Of a stretch of 64,000 nt of DNA, positions 1 through 8,817 are shown in pieces (position 1 is the stretch's first letter; every line of letters starts with the position of its first letter). The translations under genes were made by a program, and so were the position numbers. The stretch is from Pseudoduganella lurida (GTDB lineage: Bacteria; Pseudomonadota; Gammaproteobacteria; Burkholderiales; Burkholderiaceae_D). The stretch is taken from positions 868,001-932,000 of the forward strand of contig NZ_VLLB01000001.1 of the NCBI RefSeq assembly GCF_007830455.1. Reading direction: 5' to 3'. The notes beneath the pieces are model-generated. The model was not told the DNA's origin. It ran no database searches and saw only the letters and a program-made list of their open reading frames with translations.

Positions 1-1987
1 CGGCCTTGCGCAGCCCCTCCAGCAGCACGACCTTCTCTTCCAGCGACGCGTTCATCTCGTGGCGGTAGAACTGGCAGTTGTTCTTGCCCAGCTCCTTGGC
101 GCGGTACATGGCGGCGTCGGCATTCATCATCAGCGTGTCGCGGTCCTGCCCGTCGAGCGGGAAGACGGCCACGCCGATCGAGCAGCTCACCTGCACCTCC
201 TTGCCGTCCAGCTGCACCGGCTGCACCACGGCGGCGAGGATGCGTTCGATCAGCGCGGCGCACTCGGCGCGGGCACCGGCACCGGGGCCCTGCGGCAGCA
301 CCAGCACGAACTCGTCGCCGCCGAAACGCGCCACGGTGTCGCCGGCGCGCACGCAGTCCACCATGCGGCCGGCCACCGACTGCAGCAGATCGTCGCCGGC
401 GGTGTGGCCGAGGGTATCGTTGACCAGCTTGAAACTGTCCAGGTCGACGAACGCCACCATCACGCCCTCGCCGGTGCGGCGCGCCTGCAGCAGCGCCTGG
501 TCGAGCCGGTCGCCCGCCAGGCTGCGGTTCGGCAGTCCCGTCAGCGCGTCGTGGTGCGCCATGTGGACGATGCGGGCCTCGTCGCGCCGGCGCTCGCTGA
601 TGTCGCGCAGGATGGCCACGGCGCCGCCTTCCACGCCGACCACCTGCCAGTGCAGCCACTCGGCGCGGAACTCGGGCATGTCGGTGTTGTGCCACTCTTC
701 CTGGTAGACGCCGCCCGATTCCGTCAGGCGGCGCAGCCGTTCGAACATGCCGTTCTCGCGCGCCTTCGGCATCCACGCGCACAGCGTGGTGCCGCGCATC
801 TGCTCCTTGCTGCGGTCCGTCATCTGCTCGGCGCGGCGGTTGGCCGACACGATGCGGAAGTCATGGATCGCGCCGGCGTCGTCGCGCAGCGCGCGCAGCA
901 CGAAGAAGGCGTCCATGTTCGCTTCGGACGCGGCGGCATAGGTTTCCTGCGCGCGGCGGATGCGCCGGCGCGCCTTGGCGCCCTGCCATGACCAGGTCCA
1001 CACCAGCGCCGCCACGCCCAGCAGCACCGCCGAGGCGATGCCCGCTTCCCACAGGTGCGCGCGCCGCAGCTGCTCGAAGGCGGCCATCTGTTCCGGCTCG
1101 GCCAGGCCGACGATGGCCATCACGCCGTAGGCGTTGAGGATGCGCGCCGCCGTGTAGCGCGGCACGGGATCGAACTGGTCCACCCAGGGCTGGGCCGGCG
1201 GGCGGTCCCATTTCAGCAGGTTGACATGCTGGCCCCAGGCGGCACGTTCGCCCACGCGCACCGCGCGCACCACGCCATCCAGGCCGGCCACGGCCAGCAG
1301 GCCCTGGTCGCCCTGGCGCGAGCGCTCGTAGCCGCTGGTGAAGTAGGCCGGATCGACTTCCAGGATCACCACGCCTGCAAAGGCGCCGTGCGCGTCGTTC
1401 AGGCGGCGCGTGAAGTGGATGTGCCATTCGTTGCGGGCACCGTCGCGCATCGTTTCGGCGATGAACGGGCGGCCCGTGTCGCGGGCGCGGTGCACGTCGA
1501 AATAGCGCTCGCCGGCCACCGCGTGCTCGCGCGTTTCGGGGCGGCTGGCGACGATGCGCCCGTCGGCACCGGCGATGCTGACGGCGAACACCAGCCCGGA
1601 AGGCAGCAGCCCCACCTTCGACAGTTCGGGCAGCGCGTTCGCGGCGCCTTCCCGTTCCACGGCATACTTGAGCACCTTCAGCGTCTGGTCGATGCCGTTC
1701 AGGTTGCGCGCCACCTGCGCCTCGTAGGTATCGAGCAGTTCCAGCGCCGAGTCGTGCGCCGCCGCCTGCGCGGCGCGGCGCTCGTTGCCGATGAAGTGGA
1801 ACGTGGCGCTCCAGATCACCGCCAGCAGCACCAGCGTGAACAGCGGCAGCGAGACGTAGGTCTCCAGGCCGAGGCGCAGCCAGCGCGCCCGCGTCCGTTC
1901 GGGCCGCTTGCCGTCCGATCGGACATGGCCGTTGTCGGGTTGCGCATCGGCCTTCGCGCCCGCTTCGGCCGACACCGGAACCAGCAT
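1..1987 (-). CDS. Membrane-bound diguanylate cyclase (GGDEF), 3' end cut by window edge
   Basis: Predicted c-di-GMP synthase, 662 codons visible. The ATG shares one base with the stop of the gene before it (TGATG), so translation is probably coupled. Order seen: short cytoplasmic N-terminus, membrane helix near residue 50, a periplasmic region of about 270 residues (Cache/PDC type inferred from size and flanking helices), second helix near 325, PAS-like segment about 350-460, GGDEF domain from about 480. The active site reads RFGGDEF near residue 555. RAGD lies five residues before GGDEF, which is an intact RxxD product-inhibition site. The last visible residues form the linker that commonly leads into an EAL domain, so a bifunctional GGDEF-EAL protein is possible but not seen. 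Third gene of an operon with a porin-like and a periplasmic binding protein, which may supply its signal. Confidence 0.93.
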   Translation of the reverse strand, partial: MLVPVSAEAGAKADAQPDNGHVRSDGKRPERTRARWLRLGLETYVSLPLFTLVLLAVIWSATFHFIGNERRAAQAAAHDSALELLDTYEAQVARNLNGIDQTLKVLKYAVEREGAANALPELSKVGLLPSGLVFAVSIAGADGRIVASRPETREHAVAGERYFDVHRARDTGRPFIAETMRDGARNEWHIHFTRRLNDAHGAFAGVVILEVDPAYFTSGYERSRQGDQGLLAVAGLDGVVRAVRVGERAAWGQHVNLLKWDRPPAQPWVDQFDPVPRYTAARILNAYGVMAIVGLAEPEQMAAFEQLRRAHLWEAGIASAVLLGVAALVWTWSWQGAKARRRIRRAQETYAAASEANMDAFFVLRALRDDAGAIHDFRIVSANRRAEQMTDRSKEQMRGTTLCAWMPKARENGMFERLRRLTESGGVYQEEWHNTDMPEFRAEWLHWQVVGVEGGAVAILRDISERRRDEARIVHMAHHDALTGLPNRSLAGDRLDQALLQARRTGEGVMVAFVDLDSFKLVNDTLGHTAGDDLLQSVAGRMVDCVRAGDTVARFGGDEFVLVLPQGPGAGARAECAALIERILAAVVQPVQLDGKEVQVSCSIGVAVFPLDGQDRDTLMMNADAAMYRAKELGKNNCQFYRHEMNASLEEKVVLLEGLRKA

Positions 1988-2421
1988 CAGCGCACCACCA
2001 GCACGGGCCGCACCGTGGCGTCCAGCGCCGAGCGCTCGATGTAGCCGATCATGCCGGGGTTCTCGGCCACCAGCCGGCGCACGGCCACGCTGCCGGCCAC
2101 CTCGCGCGGCGGCTGGCCGCGGCCCGTGAAGATCATCTTGGTCCACCACGCCTTCATCAGCGCGGGCGAGCGGCGCGCCACCCGGTCATAGAATTCGTCG
2201 CGCAGCGGCGAGCCGGGGTCCTGGTCGATGGCGGTCGCTTCGCTGCCATCCGGGAAGCGGCTGCCGTCGGACAGGAAGATGCCCGCCACCTGCTCGGGCC
2301 GCAGCGTCACGGCCGGCGACTGGGCAGACACGATCACGACCAGGTCGGCCGCCTGCACGCCGGCGGTACTGGCCAGGGCGATGCCGGCAACGATGGCACA
2401 AAGGCGTTTTCTGCTGAACAT
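1987..2421 (-). CDS. Small periplasmic phosphate-binding-like protein
   Basis: 144 residues with a Sec signal peptide (cleavage after GVQA, about residue 24). The mature part resembles the short PstS-like/PBP domain proteins: it contains LRPEQVAGIFLSD and a late GMIGYIERSAL segment, both typical of that group. At under half the length of a true PstS it probably holds one lobe only, so a sensor or accessory role is more likely than transport. It sits 9 bases after the porin-like gene and overlaps the diguanylate cyclase start by one base, suggesting it helps pass a periplasmic signal to the cyclase. No ABC permease is nearby. The ligand cannot be read from the sequence. Confidence 0.85.
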   Translation of the reverse strand: MFSRKRLCAIVAGIALASTAGVQAADLVVIVSAQSPAVTLRPEQVAGIFLSDGSRFPDGSEATAIDQDPGSPLRDEFYDRVARRSPALMKAWWTKMIFTGRGQPPREVAGSVAVRRLVAENPGMIGYIERSALDATVRPVLVVR

Positions 2422-2430
2422 GGCGGCTCC

Positions 2431-3738
2431 TCAGAAAACGAAATCGATGCCGGCGCTGACCACGCCGAACGCGTGCCCGGACCGGAAGCCCGGCTGCACA
2501 TTGGTCAGCGTGCCCATCGAACCGCCCTTCGGCTGCACCCGGTCCAGCTGCATCTTCCACGCGAAGTTGCGCGCGAAGTCCCAGCGCAGGCCGATGCTGG
2601 CCGTGTCCTGCACGCCGATGCTGCGCAGGCGGTTGTTGAGGTCCGTGTTCAGCAGCGTTGCCAGGCCGCCCAGCTGCGGCGGCAGTCCCGCCACCGGCAG
2701 TCCCTCGGTAGAGGTCGGCATGTTCACGTCCACCTTTGCATAGGTGGCGTACGGCGTCAGCGTGCCGATGCGGTAGCCGCCGCTCAGGTAGCCGGCGGTC
2801 TGGTCGCCCAGCACGGAGCGCGTGTTGACGCGGCCGATCTCGCCCATCACGAACCAGCCGCCCGGGTCGTAGCTGAAGCCGGCGCTCAGCACCACCACGT
2901 TGCGGTTGGCGATGTCGTAGCGGTCCGCCAACGCCACGCCGGTCGGCCCGAAGCTCCGGAAGGCATCGAAGTATTCCTCCGCGCCGCCGATCTTCAGGTT
3001 GGCGCGTGCCGCCGTGCCCCGCACCGTCAGCGCGCCGGCCGAAGCCGTGTGCGTGATGCCGAGCACGCGGTCCGTCCTGCCGCTGATGCCGGGCGCCAGG
3101 TCGACCGACGCGCGGCCGGCCATTAGCTGCGTCTCGTGCCGCGCACCGAACCCATCCCAGCGGTAGCTCGCGTCCAGGCCGTCGCTGTTCGAGATCGGCA
3201 TGATGCTGTACAGCTCGACGGGCGCGCGCAGCCACGGCAGCGCGTAGCCGGCCTTGCGGTAGTCGGCCGTGAGGAACAGCGGCAGCGCGATGCGGCCGGC
3301 GCGCAGCGCCAGGTCCGGCGTGACCTGGAATTTCACATTGGCCCACTCCAGGTGCGGCGCGTACGAATGATCCACGCCGCGCTCTTCGACCACCTGCACC
3401 ACGGCCGACCAGCGCCTGTCGAACTGGGCACGCACCTGGGCGCCGGCGCGGGTGTCCACGTCGAACGCCCATTGCTTGCCATACCCTGCCGTGCCGGGCG
3501 AGATGGGACTGGCCGTATAGTCGGCCTGCCGCTCGGTCGAGTGCACGGCCGTCAGCGTGCCGAAGCCGCCGAACGAGAACGTGGGCGCGGCATGGGCGCA
3601 GGTGGCCAGCGCACCCAGCACGAATGCCAGGCCGGCACGCAGCGGAGACGGGCGGAAAGGAAGGCGCCGCGCGGACACGAACGCAAGCACGTGTGCGGAC
3701 GAAAAACGGTGCGACGGAGAAGGCTGAGGTCGGGACAT
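2431..3738 (-). CDS. Porin-like outer-membrane beta-barrel protein
   Basis: 435 residues; the exported part begins APTFSFGGFGTLTAVHST, a typical opening for small barrel porins, and the chain ends in phenylalanine (GIDFVF), as expected for BAM-inserted barrels. The body alternates aromatic/polar strands with Gly/Asp-rich turns. From the ATG at 3738 the leader is unusually long (about 49 residues); a GTG some 21 codons in (VSARRLPF) would give a normal signal peptide, so the start is uncertain. First gene of the operon with the phosphate-binding-like protein and the diguanylate cyclase. Substrate unknown. Confidence 0.82.
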   Translation of the reverse strand: MSRPQPSPSHRFSSAHVLAFVSARRLPFRPSPLRAGLAFVLGALATCAHAAPTFSFGGFGTLTAVHSTERQADYTASPISPGTAGYGKQWAFDVDTRAGAQVRAQFDRRWSAVVQVVEERGVDHSYAPHLEWANVKFQVTPDLALRAGRIALPLFLTADYRKAGYALPWLRAPVELYSIMPISNSDGLDASYRWDGFGARHETQLMAGRASVDLAPGISGRTDRVLGITHTASAGALTVRGTAARANLKIGGAEEYFDAFRSFGPTGVALADRYDIANRNVVVLSAGFSYDPGGWFVMGEIGRVNTRSVLGDQTAGYLSGGYRIGTLTPYATYAKVDVNMPTSTEGLPVAGLPPQLGGLATLLNTDLNNRLRSIGVQDTASIGLRWDFARNFAWKMQLDRVQPKGGSMGTLTNVQPGFRSGHAFGVVSAGIDFVF

Positions 3739-4007
3739 GGGCAGGCATGCGCCGGTCGCGGCGCTCGCGGGATCGTTCGGGACGGAAGGGGCACAGGCGG
3801 GGCCCGGGTAAGCCGGCAGTGGGCTCGGGCGCGATACGGGAGCGGGGGATCGCGAGCAGTACTTTAATGGAGCCGCGCGACCTTGTCGAGAAGTTTCCTC
3901 ACGGAATCAATGATAATTCCTGCCGGGGCCGCCGAAACAACAGATCGGGCCGGCGACCGGGTGCCGGCGGCGCCGTCCAGTAAAATCATGACAACTATCA
4001 CGCACGC

Positions 4008-4436
4008 TTGGAGCACCATTTGGAAACGTCTTGCGGTACCCTCGTCGTCAACCGTGCCGGCGCACTGCTGCTGTGCCACGTGACCGCCACCAAATACTGG
4101 GATATCCCGAAGGGCCTGCAGGATGCGGGCGAGACGCCGCTGGAGGCAGCGCGGCGCGAAATGCGGGAGGAAGCGGGGCTGGCGTTCGACGCGGCGCGCT
4201 TCGTGGACCTGGGCGTGTTCGACTATCGCCGCGACAAGCGCCTGCACCTGTTCCGCGTGGACGCCGGCGACGACCTGGTGTCGCTCGACCATCTGGTATG
4301 CACCAGCTTCTACCCGCACCGGGTGACCGGGAAGCCGCTGCCGGAAGCGGACGGCTTTCGCTGGGCCAGCCGCGACGATGTGCGCACGCTGTGCTGGCCG
4401 CGCATGGCGGAACGCCTGCTGTCGCTCGACTGGTGA
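4008..4436 (+). CDS. NUDIX hydrolase
   Basis: 142 residues if translation starts at the TTG at 4008; a second in-frame TTG lies four codons later and no in-frame ATG fits. A complete NUDIX box is visible, GLQDAGETPLEAARREM followed directly by REEAGL, matching Gx5Ex7REUxEExGU, so a metal-dependent pyrophosphohydrolase is well supported. The YWDIPKG segment before the box is typical of diadenosine polyphosphate/8-oxo-dGTP-type family members. Single gene, divergent from the porin operon across 269 bases; TAAAAT at 3981 may be its -10. Substrate cannot be assigned. Confidence 0.9.
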   Translation: MEHHLETSCGTLVVNRAGALLLCHVTATKYWDIPKGLQDAGETPLEAARREMREEAGLAFDAARFVDLGVFDYRRDKRLHLFRVDAGDDLVSLDHLVCTSFYPHRVTGKPLPEADGFRWASRDDVRTLCWPRMAERLLSLDW

Positions 4437-4547
4437 TGCCGTGAACCGCGACCTGCCACCTTCCCGGGTCGGCGCCCGGCCGGGAGGTGCGACGCCTGGC
4501 AGGGCAAAGCGCGCTAGCGGCGATCCGGCAGCGCGCCCCTTCCGCCT

Positions 4548-5108
4548 TCAGTACGAATCGCGGTCGCCGCGGCGGTTCAGCAGCCAGTAGCCGATGCCCA
4601 GCACGGCGGCACCGATCACCACCTTCTGCGCCAGGCCCGCCTTGTTGTGCTGCCACTCGGCCTTGATGCCCATCTCGCCGAGGATGTTCGGCACGTGGCC
4701 GCGCGCCAGGTCGTCCACCAGGCCTTCCACCACGTCGACGCGGTCGGCCGCCATCAGCATGAACCAGTGGCGCACGTCGTTCTCGGTGCGCTTGAAGGCG
4801 GCGCGGCGCAGCGCCCCGGACAGGCCGCGCGGCGGGTTCGGCGTGCCGAACAGCGGCGTGATATGGGGACGCTCCGGGGAGACGAGGATCTCGACGGTCT
4901 CCTTCTGCTGTTCCGGCTGCGTCAGCGGCGCGTCGATGCGGGGCGGCGTGCGCTCCATCGGCACGGCGGGCCGGTTCTTGCGGTCCAGGTCCGCGCCCCA
5001 GCCGGCGATCGCCGAGCGGTCCACCGGCGGGCGGCCGTGCTGGAACACGGCCAGGTCGGCGCTCGGCTTGTGGTCATGGTCGTGGTCGTGCTTGTGATCG
5101 TTTGCCAT
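4548..5108 (-). CDS. Uncharacterised protein with His-rich N-terminus, partner of zinc alcohol dehydrogenase
   Basis: 186 residues. The N-terminus is a run of alternating His and Asp/Lys (HKHDHDHDHKP), a likely metal-binding tail. The middle is soluble and Pro-rich. Residues of about 158-178 (VVIGAAVLGIGYWLL) form one hydrophobic helix, followed by an Arg/Asp tail, so a C-terminally anchored protein is plausible. Good RBS (ggagaatacg then ATG). It lies 10 bases after the alcohol dehydrogenase gene and is surely co-transcribed. I do not recognise a named domain; a metal-handling or membrane-tethering role next to a zinc enzyme is inference only. Confidence 0.85.
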   Translation of the reverse strand: MANDHKHDHDHDHKPSADLAVFQHGRPPVDRSAIAGWGADLDRKNRPAVPMERTPPRIDAPLTQPEQQKETVEILVSPERPHITPLFGTPNPPRGLSGALRRAAFKRTENDVRHWFMLMAADRVDVVEGLVDDLARGHVPNILGEMGIKAEWQHNKAGLAQKVVIGAAVLGIGYWLLNRRGDRDSY

Positions 5109-5118
5109 CGTATTCTCC

Positions 5119-6303
5119 TCAGTGCGATGCCGTGGCTTCGACCGCTTTCACCTGGCCGGCGTTGGGCGGGATCAGCACCGTCTTGATGCAGTTGTCCAGC
5201 TTGCTGGAGAAGATGTGGTACGCGTCCGCCACCTCTTCGAGGGGCACGCGGTGCGTGATGATCTGTTTCGGATCGATGTGGCCGGCGCGGATATGCTCGA
5301 TCAGGCGCGGCAGGTGGCGCTTCACGCTGGCCTGGTTCATGCGCAGGGTCAGGCCCTTGTTGAGCGCATTGCCGATCGGGACCGCATTGAAGGTGGGGCC
5401 GTACACGCCCACGATCGACACGTTGCCGCCCTTGCGCACCGAGTTGATCGCCCAGTGCAGCACGGTGGCCGAGCCGGCCTGCATCATCGTCGTCACGCCG
5501 GTGAAGGTCTGCGCCGCGTTGCCGGCCGCCTCGCAGCCGACCGCGTCGATGCACACGTCCGCGCCCAGCCAGTCCGTCATCTTCTTGATGTGCAGCGCCA
5601 TGTCGTCCACTTCGCGGAAGTTGACCACTTCGCACTGCGCATAGCGGCGCACGAAGTCGAGCCGGTAATCCACCTGGTCGACGACGATCACGCGGCCCGC
5701 GCCGAACAGCCATGCCGACTTGGCGGCAAAGATGCCGACCGGGCCGGCGCCGAACACGACGACCGTGTCGCCCTCGCTGATATCGCCCATCTCGGCCGCC
5801 TGGTAGCCGGTCGGCAGCGCATCGGTCAGCAGCACCGCGTCATCCTCGTGGATATCGGACGGGATCACGGTCGGGCCGACGTCGGCCATCGGCACGCGCA
5901 CCAGTTCGGCCTGCCCGCCATCGAAGCCGCCCGCCGTGTGCGAATAGCCGTAGATGCCGCCCACGGCCGTGGCCTGGGGATTCGTGTTGTGGCAATTGCC
6001 GTACAGCTCCTTCTGGCAGAAGAAGCACGAGCCGCAGAACACGTTGAACGGCACCAGCACCTTGTCGCCCACCTTCAGCTTGGTGACCTGGGAGCCCACG
6101 TCCTCGACGATGCCGACGAATTCATGGCCGAACGTGGTGCCCACGCGGGTGTCCGGCACGAGGCCGTGGTACAGGTGGAGGTCCGAGCCGCAGATGCAGG
6201 AGCGGGTGACGCGCACGATGGCATCGCCCGGATGTTCGATGACGGGATCGGGCTTGTGTTCGGCACGGACGCGGAAAGGTCCGCGGTAATTCATTGCCAG
6301 CAT
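5119..6303 (-). CDS. Zinc-dependent alcohol/formaldehyde dehydrogenase family protein
   Basis: 394 residues from the ATG at 6303, which has a strong RBS (AAGGAGA); an open frame further upstream is not needed. Medium-chain dehydrogenase/reductase: catalytic-zinc ligands in CICGSDLH and GHEFVG, a four-Cys structural-zinc loop (CGSC, FFC, then YGNC), and a Rossmann motif GAGPVGIFAAKSA. The long insertion and VDQVDYRLDFVR segment are like the formaldehyde-dehydrogenase/threonine-dehydrogenase-like branch. It should oxidise an alcohol or aldehyde adduct with NAD(P). Followed after 10 bases by the His-rich protein. Exact substrate not determined. Confidence 0.92.
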   Translation of the reverse strand: MLAMNYRGPFRVRAEHKPDPVIEHPGDAIVRVTRSCICGSDLHLYHGLVPDTRVGTTFGHEFVGIVEDVGSQVTKLKVGDKVLVPFNVFCGSCFFCQKELYGNCHNTNPQATAVGGIYGYSHTAGGFDGGQAELVRVPMADVGPTVIPSDIHEDDAVLLTDALPTGYQAAEMGDISEGDTVVVFGAGPVGIFAAKSAWLFGAGRVIVVDQVDYRLDFVRRYAQCEVVNFREVDDMALHIKKMTDWLGADVCIDAVGCEAAGNAAQTFTGVTTMMQAGSATVLHWAINSVRKGGNVSIVGVYGPTFNAVPIGNALNKGLTLRMNQASVKRHLPRLIEHIRAGHIDPKQIITHRVPLEEVADAYHIFSSKLDNCIKTVLIPPNAGQVKAVEATASH

Positions 6304-6455
6304 GAGTGATTCTCCTTGTATGGCCTGTCGAGGCCGGCTGCGGGACGCGCGGGGGCGCTGCCCGGCACCGACGCCGGGCGGCAACCCCGCGCGAAGGCGT
6401 TGCGCGGGTCAATTCGTTGAGGAGACCGCCAGGGGGCGGCCCCGTGGAAGCGCCG

Positions 6456-6986
6456 TTAGCGGGCTGGCAGTGGCGGCGTGGTGGTCCCGGTGGTACCGCT
6501 GGTCCCGGACGTGCCGGAGCTGTTGTTCACGTCGCCCGCGCCCGAACGCGTCGTGCCCGTGCCGGACGTGTCGCCGGCGCTGCCGGTGCCCGAGGTGTCG
6601 GGCGTCGTGCTCGGCGTCATGGACGTGCCGCCCGGTGTGCCGGCGGCGCCCGGCTGCGTGCTGTTCATGCCGCTGGTACCGCTGGGACCGCGCCAGGTGT
6701 CGGTGCCGCTGGTCGTGCCGGTGCTGGACGCGCCGCTGGACGTGCCGGTGGCGGTCTCGGTGGACTGCGACCCGGCCGAGCCACTGGCGCCGGACGTGGA
6801 CTGGTCGGCCGGGTTGGTGCTGTGCTGCTTCGTTTTCGAGGACTTGGATTTTTTCTTGGCGTCGGCGGACTGCTTCTGAGCGCTGTCAGTCGCGCTCGTG
6901 CTGGTCGATCCCGTGCTGGTCGACTGGGCCGCCACGCCTGCGCTGACGAGCATTGCTGTGAGGATGACTGCGAGTTTTGCTTTCAT
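6456..6986 (-). CDS. Secreted Ser/Thr/Gly-rich low-complexity protein
   Basis: 176 residues from an ATG preceded by AAGGAG. Residues 1-20 are a clear Sec signal peptide (MKAKLAVILTAMLVSAGVAA). The mature part is almost wholly Ser, Thr, Gly, Ala and Asp, with repeated TSGT/SGT units and a short Lys-rich patch (AKKKSKSSKTK) near residues 45-55. No fold is expected; it may be a disordered envelope or exported filler protein. Its start faces the universal stress gene across 248 bases, so the two may share control. The repeated GT-rich codons make this stretch prone to slippage. Function unknown. Confidence 0.8.
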   Translation of the reverse strand: MKAKLAVILTAMLVSAGVAAQSTSTGSTSTSATDSAQKQSADAKKKSKSSKTKQHSTNPADQSTSGASGSAGSQSTETATGTSSGASSTGTTSGTDTWRGPSGTSGMNSTQPGAAGTPGGTSMTPSTTPDTSGTGSAGDTSGTGTTRSGAGDVNNSSGTSGTSGTTGTTTPPLPAR

Positions 6987-7168
6987 GACATTTCTCCTTG
7001 GCGAATGATGCTCATTGCGGGAACAAAATTCTGGCATGCGCCGCAACGCACCGACGTAGGAGTACATGCCGCCAGGCGGTCGGAACATCGCCACGCAATT
7101 TGCAAAATTGCTATGAAGATTTAAATACGGTGGACGGATGGTCGAGTCGTTTACAATTTTTTTATACT

Positions 7169-7182
7169 TTGATTTGCATCAA
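7169..7182 (+). promoter_or_regulatory. FNR/Anr-type binding site upstream of uspA-like gene
   Basis: TTGATTTGCATCAA is a perfect match to the FNR/Anr consensus TTGAT-N4-ATCAA. It lies 53-66 bases before the ATG of the universal stress protein and in the shared region with the divergent Ser/Thr-rich gene. The position fits a class II activator site with transcription starting near 7217. Universal stress genes are known oxygen-limitation targets in Pseudomonas and relatives. Confidence 0.75.
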
Positions 7183-7234
7183 AGTTTTTGCCCCGCGGGG
7201 ATTTCACACTGAACAAGACACGCCGACCACGACC

Positions 7235-7660
7235 ATGTACCGCCACCTCCTGATCCCCATCGACGGTTCGCCCGTCTCCGAAAACGCCGCGCTGGCTGCC
7301 CTGAAGCTGGCCGGCGAATGGGGCGCGCGCGCCACCGTCGTGCACGTGCTGCCCGGCGAGCATCCACTGGCGTTCGCACCGGCGCCGGGCGATGCCGGCA
7401 ACGCCAGCGCCGCCAGTCATCCCGTGTTCCGGCCGATCGTCGCGGCCGCCAGCCGCGGCGGCGTGGACGTGGCATTTCTGCTGCGCCAGTCGGACCGCGC
7501 CGCATCGGCCATCGTGGCGGTGGCCATCGAACGGCGCTGCGACCTGATCGCCATGGCGTCGCATGGCCGGCGCGGCCTGGCCGGACTGGTGGCGGGCAGC
7601 CAGACCCAGAAGGTGCTGGCGCACAGCCGGGTACCTGTCCTGGTATTCAATACCGATTGA
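7235..7660 (+). CDS. Universal stress protein (UspA family)
   Basis: 141 residues from the ATG at 7235; the frame is open further upstream but the domain begins right at MYRHLLIPIDGSPVSENA. The fold markers are present: N-terminal LIPIDGS strand-loop, and a C-terminal ATP-binding type motif GRRGLAGLVAGSQTQKVL then SRVPVLVF. This suggests an ATP-binding Usp subgroup member (G-2x-G-9x-G[S/T]). The upstream FNR box predicts induction under low oxygen. A GC hairpin follows the stop within three bases. Confidence 0.93.
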   Translation: MYRHLLIPIDGSPVSENAALAALKLAGEWGARATVVHVLPGEHPLAFAPAPGDAGNASAASHPVFRPIVAAASRGGVDVAFLLRQSDRAASAIVAVAIERRCDLIAMASHGRRGLAGLVAGSQTQKVLAHSRVPVLVFNTD

Positions 7661-7662
7661 CA

Positions 7663-7678
7663 GCGGCGGAAACGCCGC
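7663..7678 (+). terminator. GC hairpin just after uspA-like stop
   Basis: GCGGCG, loop GAAA, CGCCGC: a perfect 6-bp stem with a GNRA tetraloop, starting two bases after the stop codon. No U-run follows, so it is a weak intrinsic terminator or an RNA 3'-end stabiliser. Confidence 0.4.
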
Positions 7679-7872
7679 CTGCCGGCTCGAACCTGGCATC
7701 GCGACGTGGTGCAAAGGCCACACCGCCACTGCAAGCGGCAGGTCCCGTGTCATAGCGGATTCCCGTCATCGGGCCGTACGCCGCCCCTTCTTTTGCGTTA
7801 ACAATTCCTTAACGAAACAGTATTTGCGGGAGAAAGCCTGTACTATTTTTGGATCCTTTCGTCCCGCACGTT

Positions 7873-8796
7873 ATGAAAAGACTGTCCCGCGAACTGCCGC
7901 GCTTTGCCCTGTATGGCGACAACGCGCCCATCGACAACGCCGAATTCGTGCACGTCGAACTGATCGAAACCCGCAGCCTGCTGCACGACCGCTACATCGT
8001 CCCGCACATGCACCGGGGCCTGTTCCAGCTGCTGATCATGCTCGATGGCCATGTCAGCGCGCACATCGACAACATGCAGTGGGAATGCGAGGCGGCCAGC
8101 GCCCTGGCGATCCCGCCCGGTACCATCCACACCCTGCGGTTTTCGGAAACGGCCAAAGGCTATGCGCTGTGGATGAACTGGAACCTGGTGGAATCGGTGG
8201 ACCTGTTCGTGCCCCTGTTCGAACGGGCCCGCGTGCTGCGCCTGCAGGACAATCCGGAAGTGCAGGCCCGCCTCACGGCGCTGCTGGAGCAGCTGGTGAT
8301 CGAGGCGCGCGGACCGCGCTACGGCCGCGCGCTGCTGGCCGAGTGGCTGGGCCGCAGCGTGCTGCTGCTGCTGGTGCGGCTGGAAACGGAGCGCCGCGTG
8401 GCGGACGAAGCCGGGAGGGCCGAATTCGACCTGTTCAGCCGCTTCCGCGCGCTGCTCGAGGAGCACTACCGCGAGCAGTGGCAGGTGGGCCAGTATGCCG
8501 AGGTGCTGGAAGCCTCCAGCGCGCGGCTGAACCGGGCCTGCCAGCAGATCGCCGGCAAGTCCGCCTTCGAGATGACGCAGGACCGGCTGATGCTGCAGGC
8601 CTGCCGCACGCTGATCCACATTCCCACGTCGGTGGCCAATGTGGGCGAGGAGCTCGGCTTCCACGATCCCGCCTATTTCAGCCGCCTGTTCCGCAAGCGG
8701 ATGGGCGTCACGCCGAAGGAATTCCGCGACCGGGCGCTGAGCGGCACGGAACGGGGCGGGAGCATGGCCAGCGGCCAGCCGGACACGGTCGAGTGA
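7873..8796 (+). CDS. AraC-family transcriptional regulator (PobR-like)
   Basis: 307 residues from the ATG at 7873; an in-frame TTG at 7849 is an alternative but the family usually begins close to KRLSRELPRFALYG. Residues 20-130 form a cupin-type sensing domain (HMHRGLFQLLIMLDG, then IPPGTIHTLRF). The two C-terminal HTH motifs are seen in the last 100 residues, ending with GFHDPAYFSRLFRKRMGVTP, the AraC signature. The domain pattern matches regulators of aromatic acid catabolism (PobR/PobC type), but no such catabolic gene is adjacent. Convergent with the 2-hydroxyacid dehydrogenase gene. Confidence 0.9.
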   Translation: MKRLSRELPRFALYGDNAPIDNAEFVHVELIETRSLLHDRYIVPHMHRGLFQLLIMLDGHVSAHIDNMQWECEAASALAIPPGTIHTLRFSETAKGYALWMNWNLVESVDLFVPLFERARVLRLQDNPEVQARLTALLEQLVIEARGPRYGRALLAEWLGRSVLLLLVRLETERRVADEAGRAEFDLFSRFRALLEEHYREQWQVGQYAEVLEASSARLNRACQQIAGKSAFEMTQDRLMLQACRTLIHIPTSVANVGEELGFHDPAYFSRLFRKRMGVTPKEFRDRALSGTERGGSMASGQPDTVE

Positions 8797-8817
8797 GCGC
8801 CGCCGGCCGCGCCGGGA

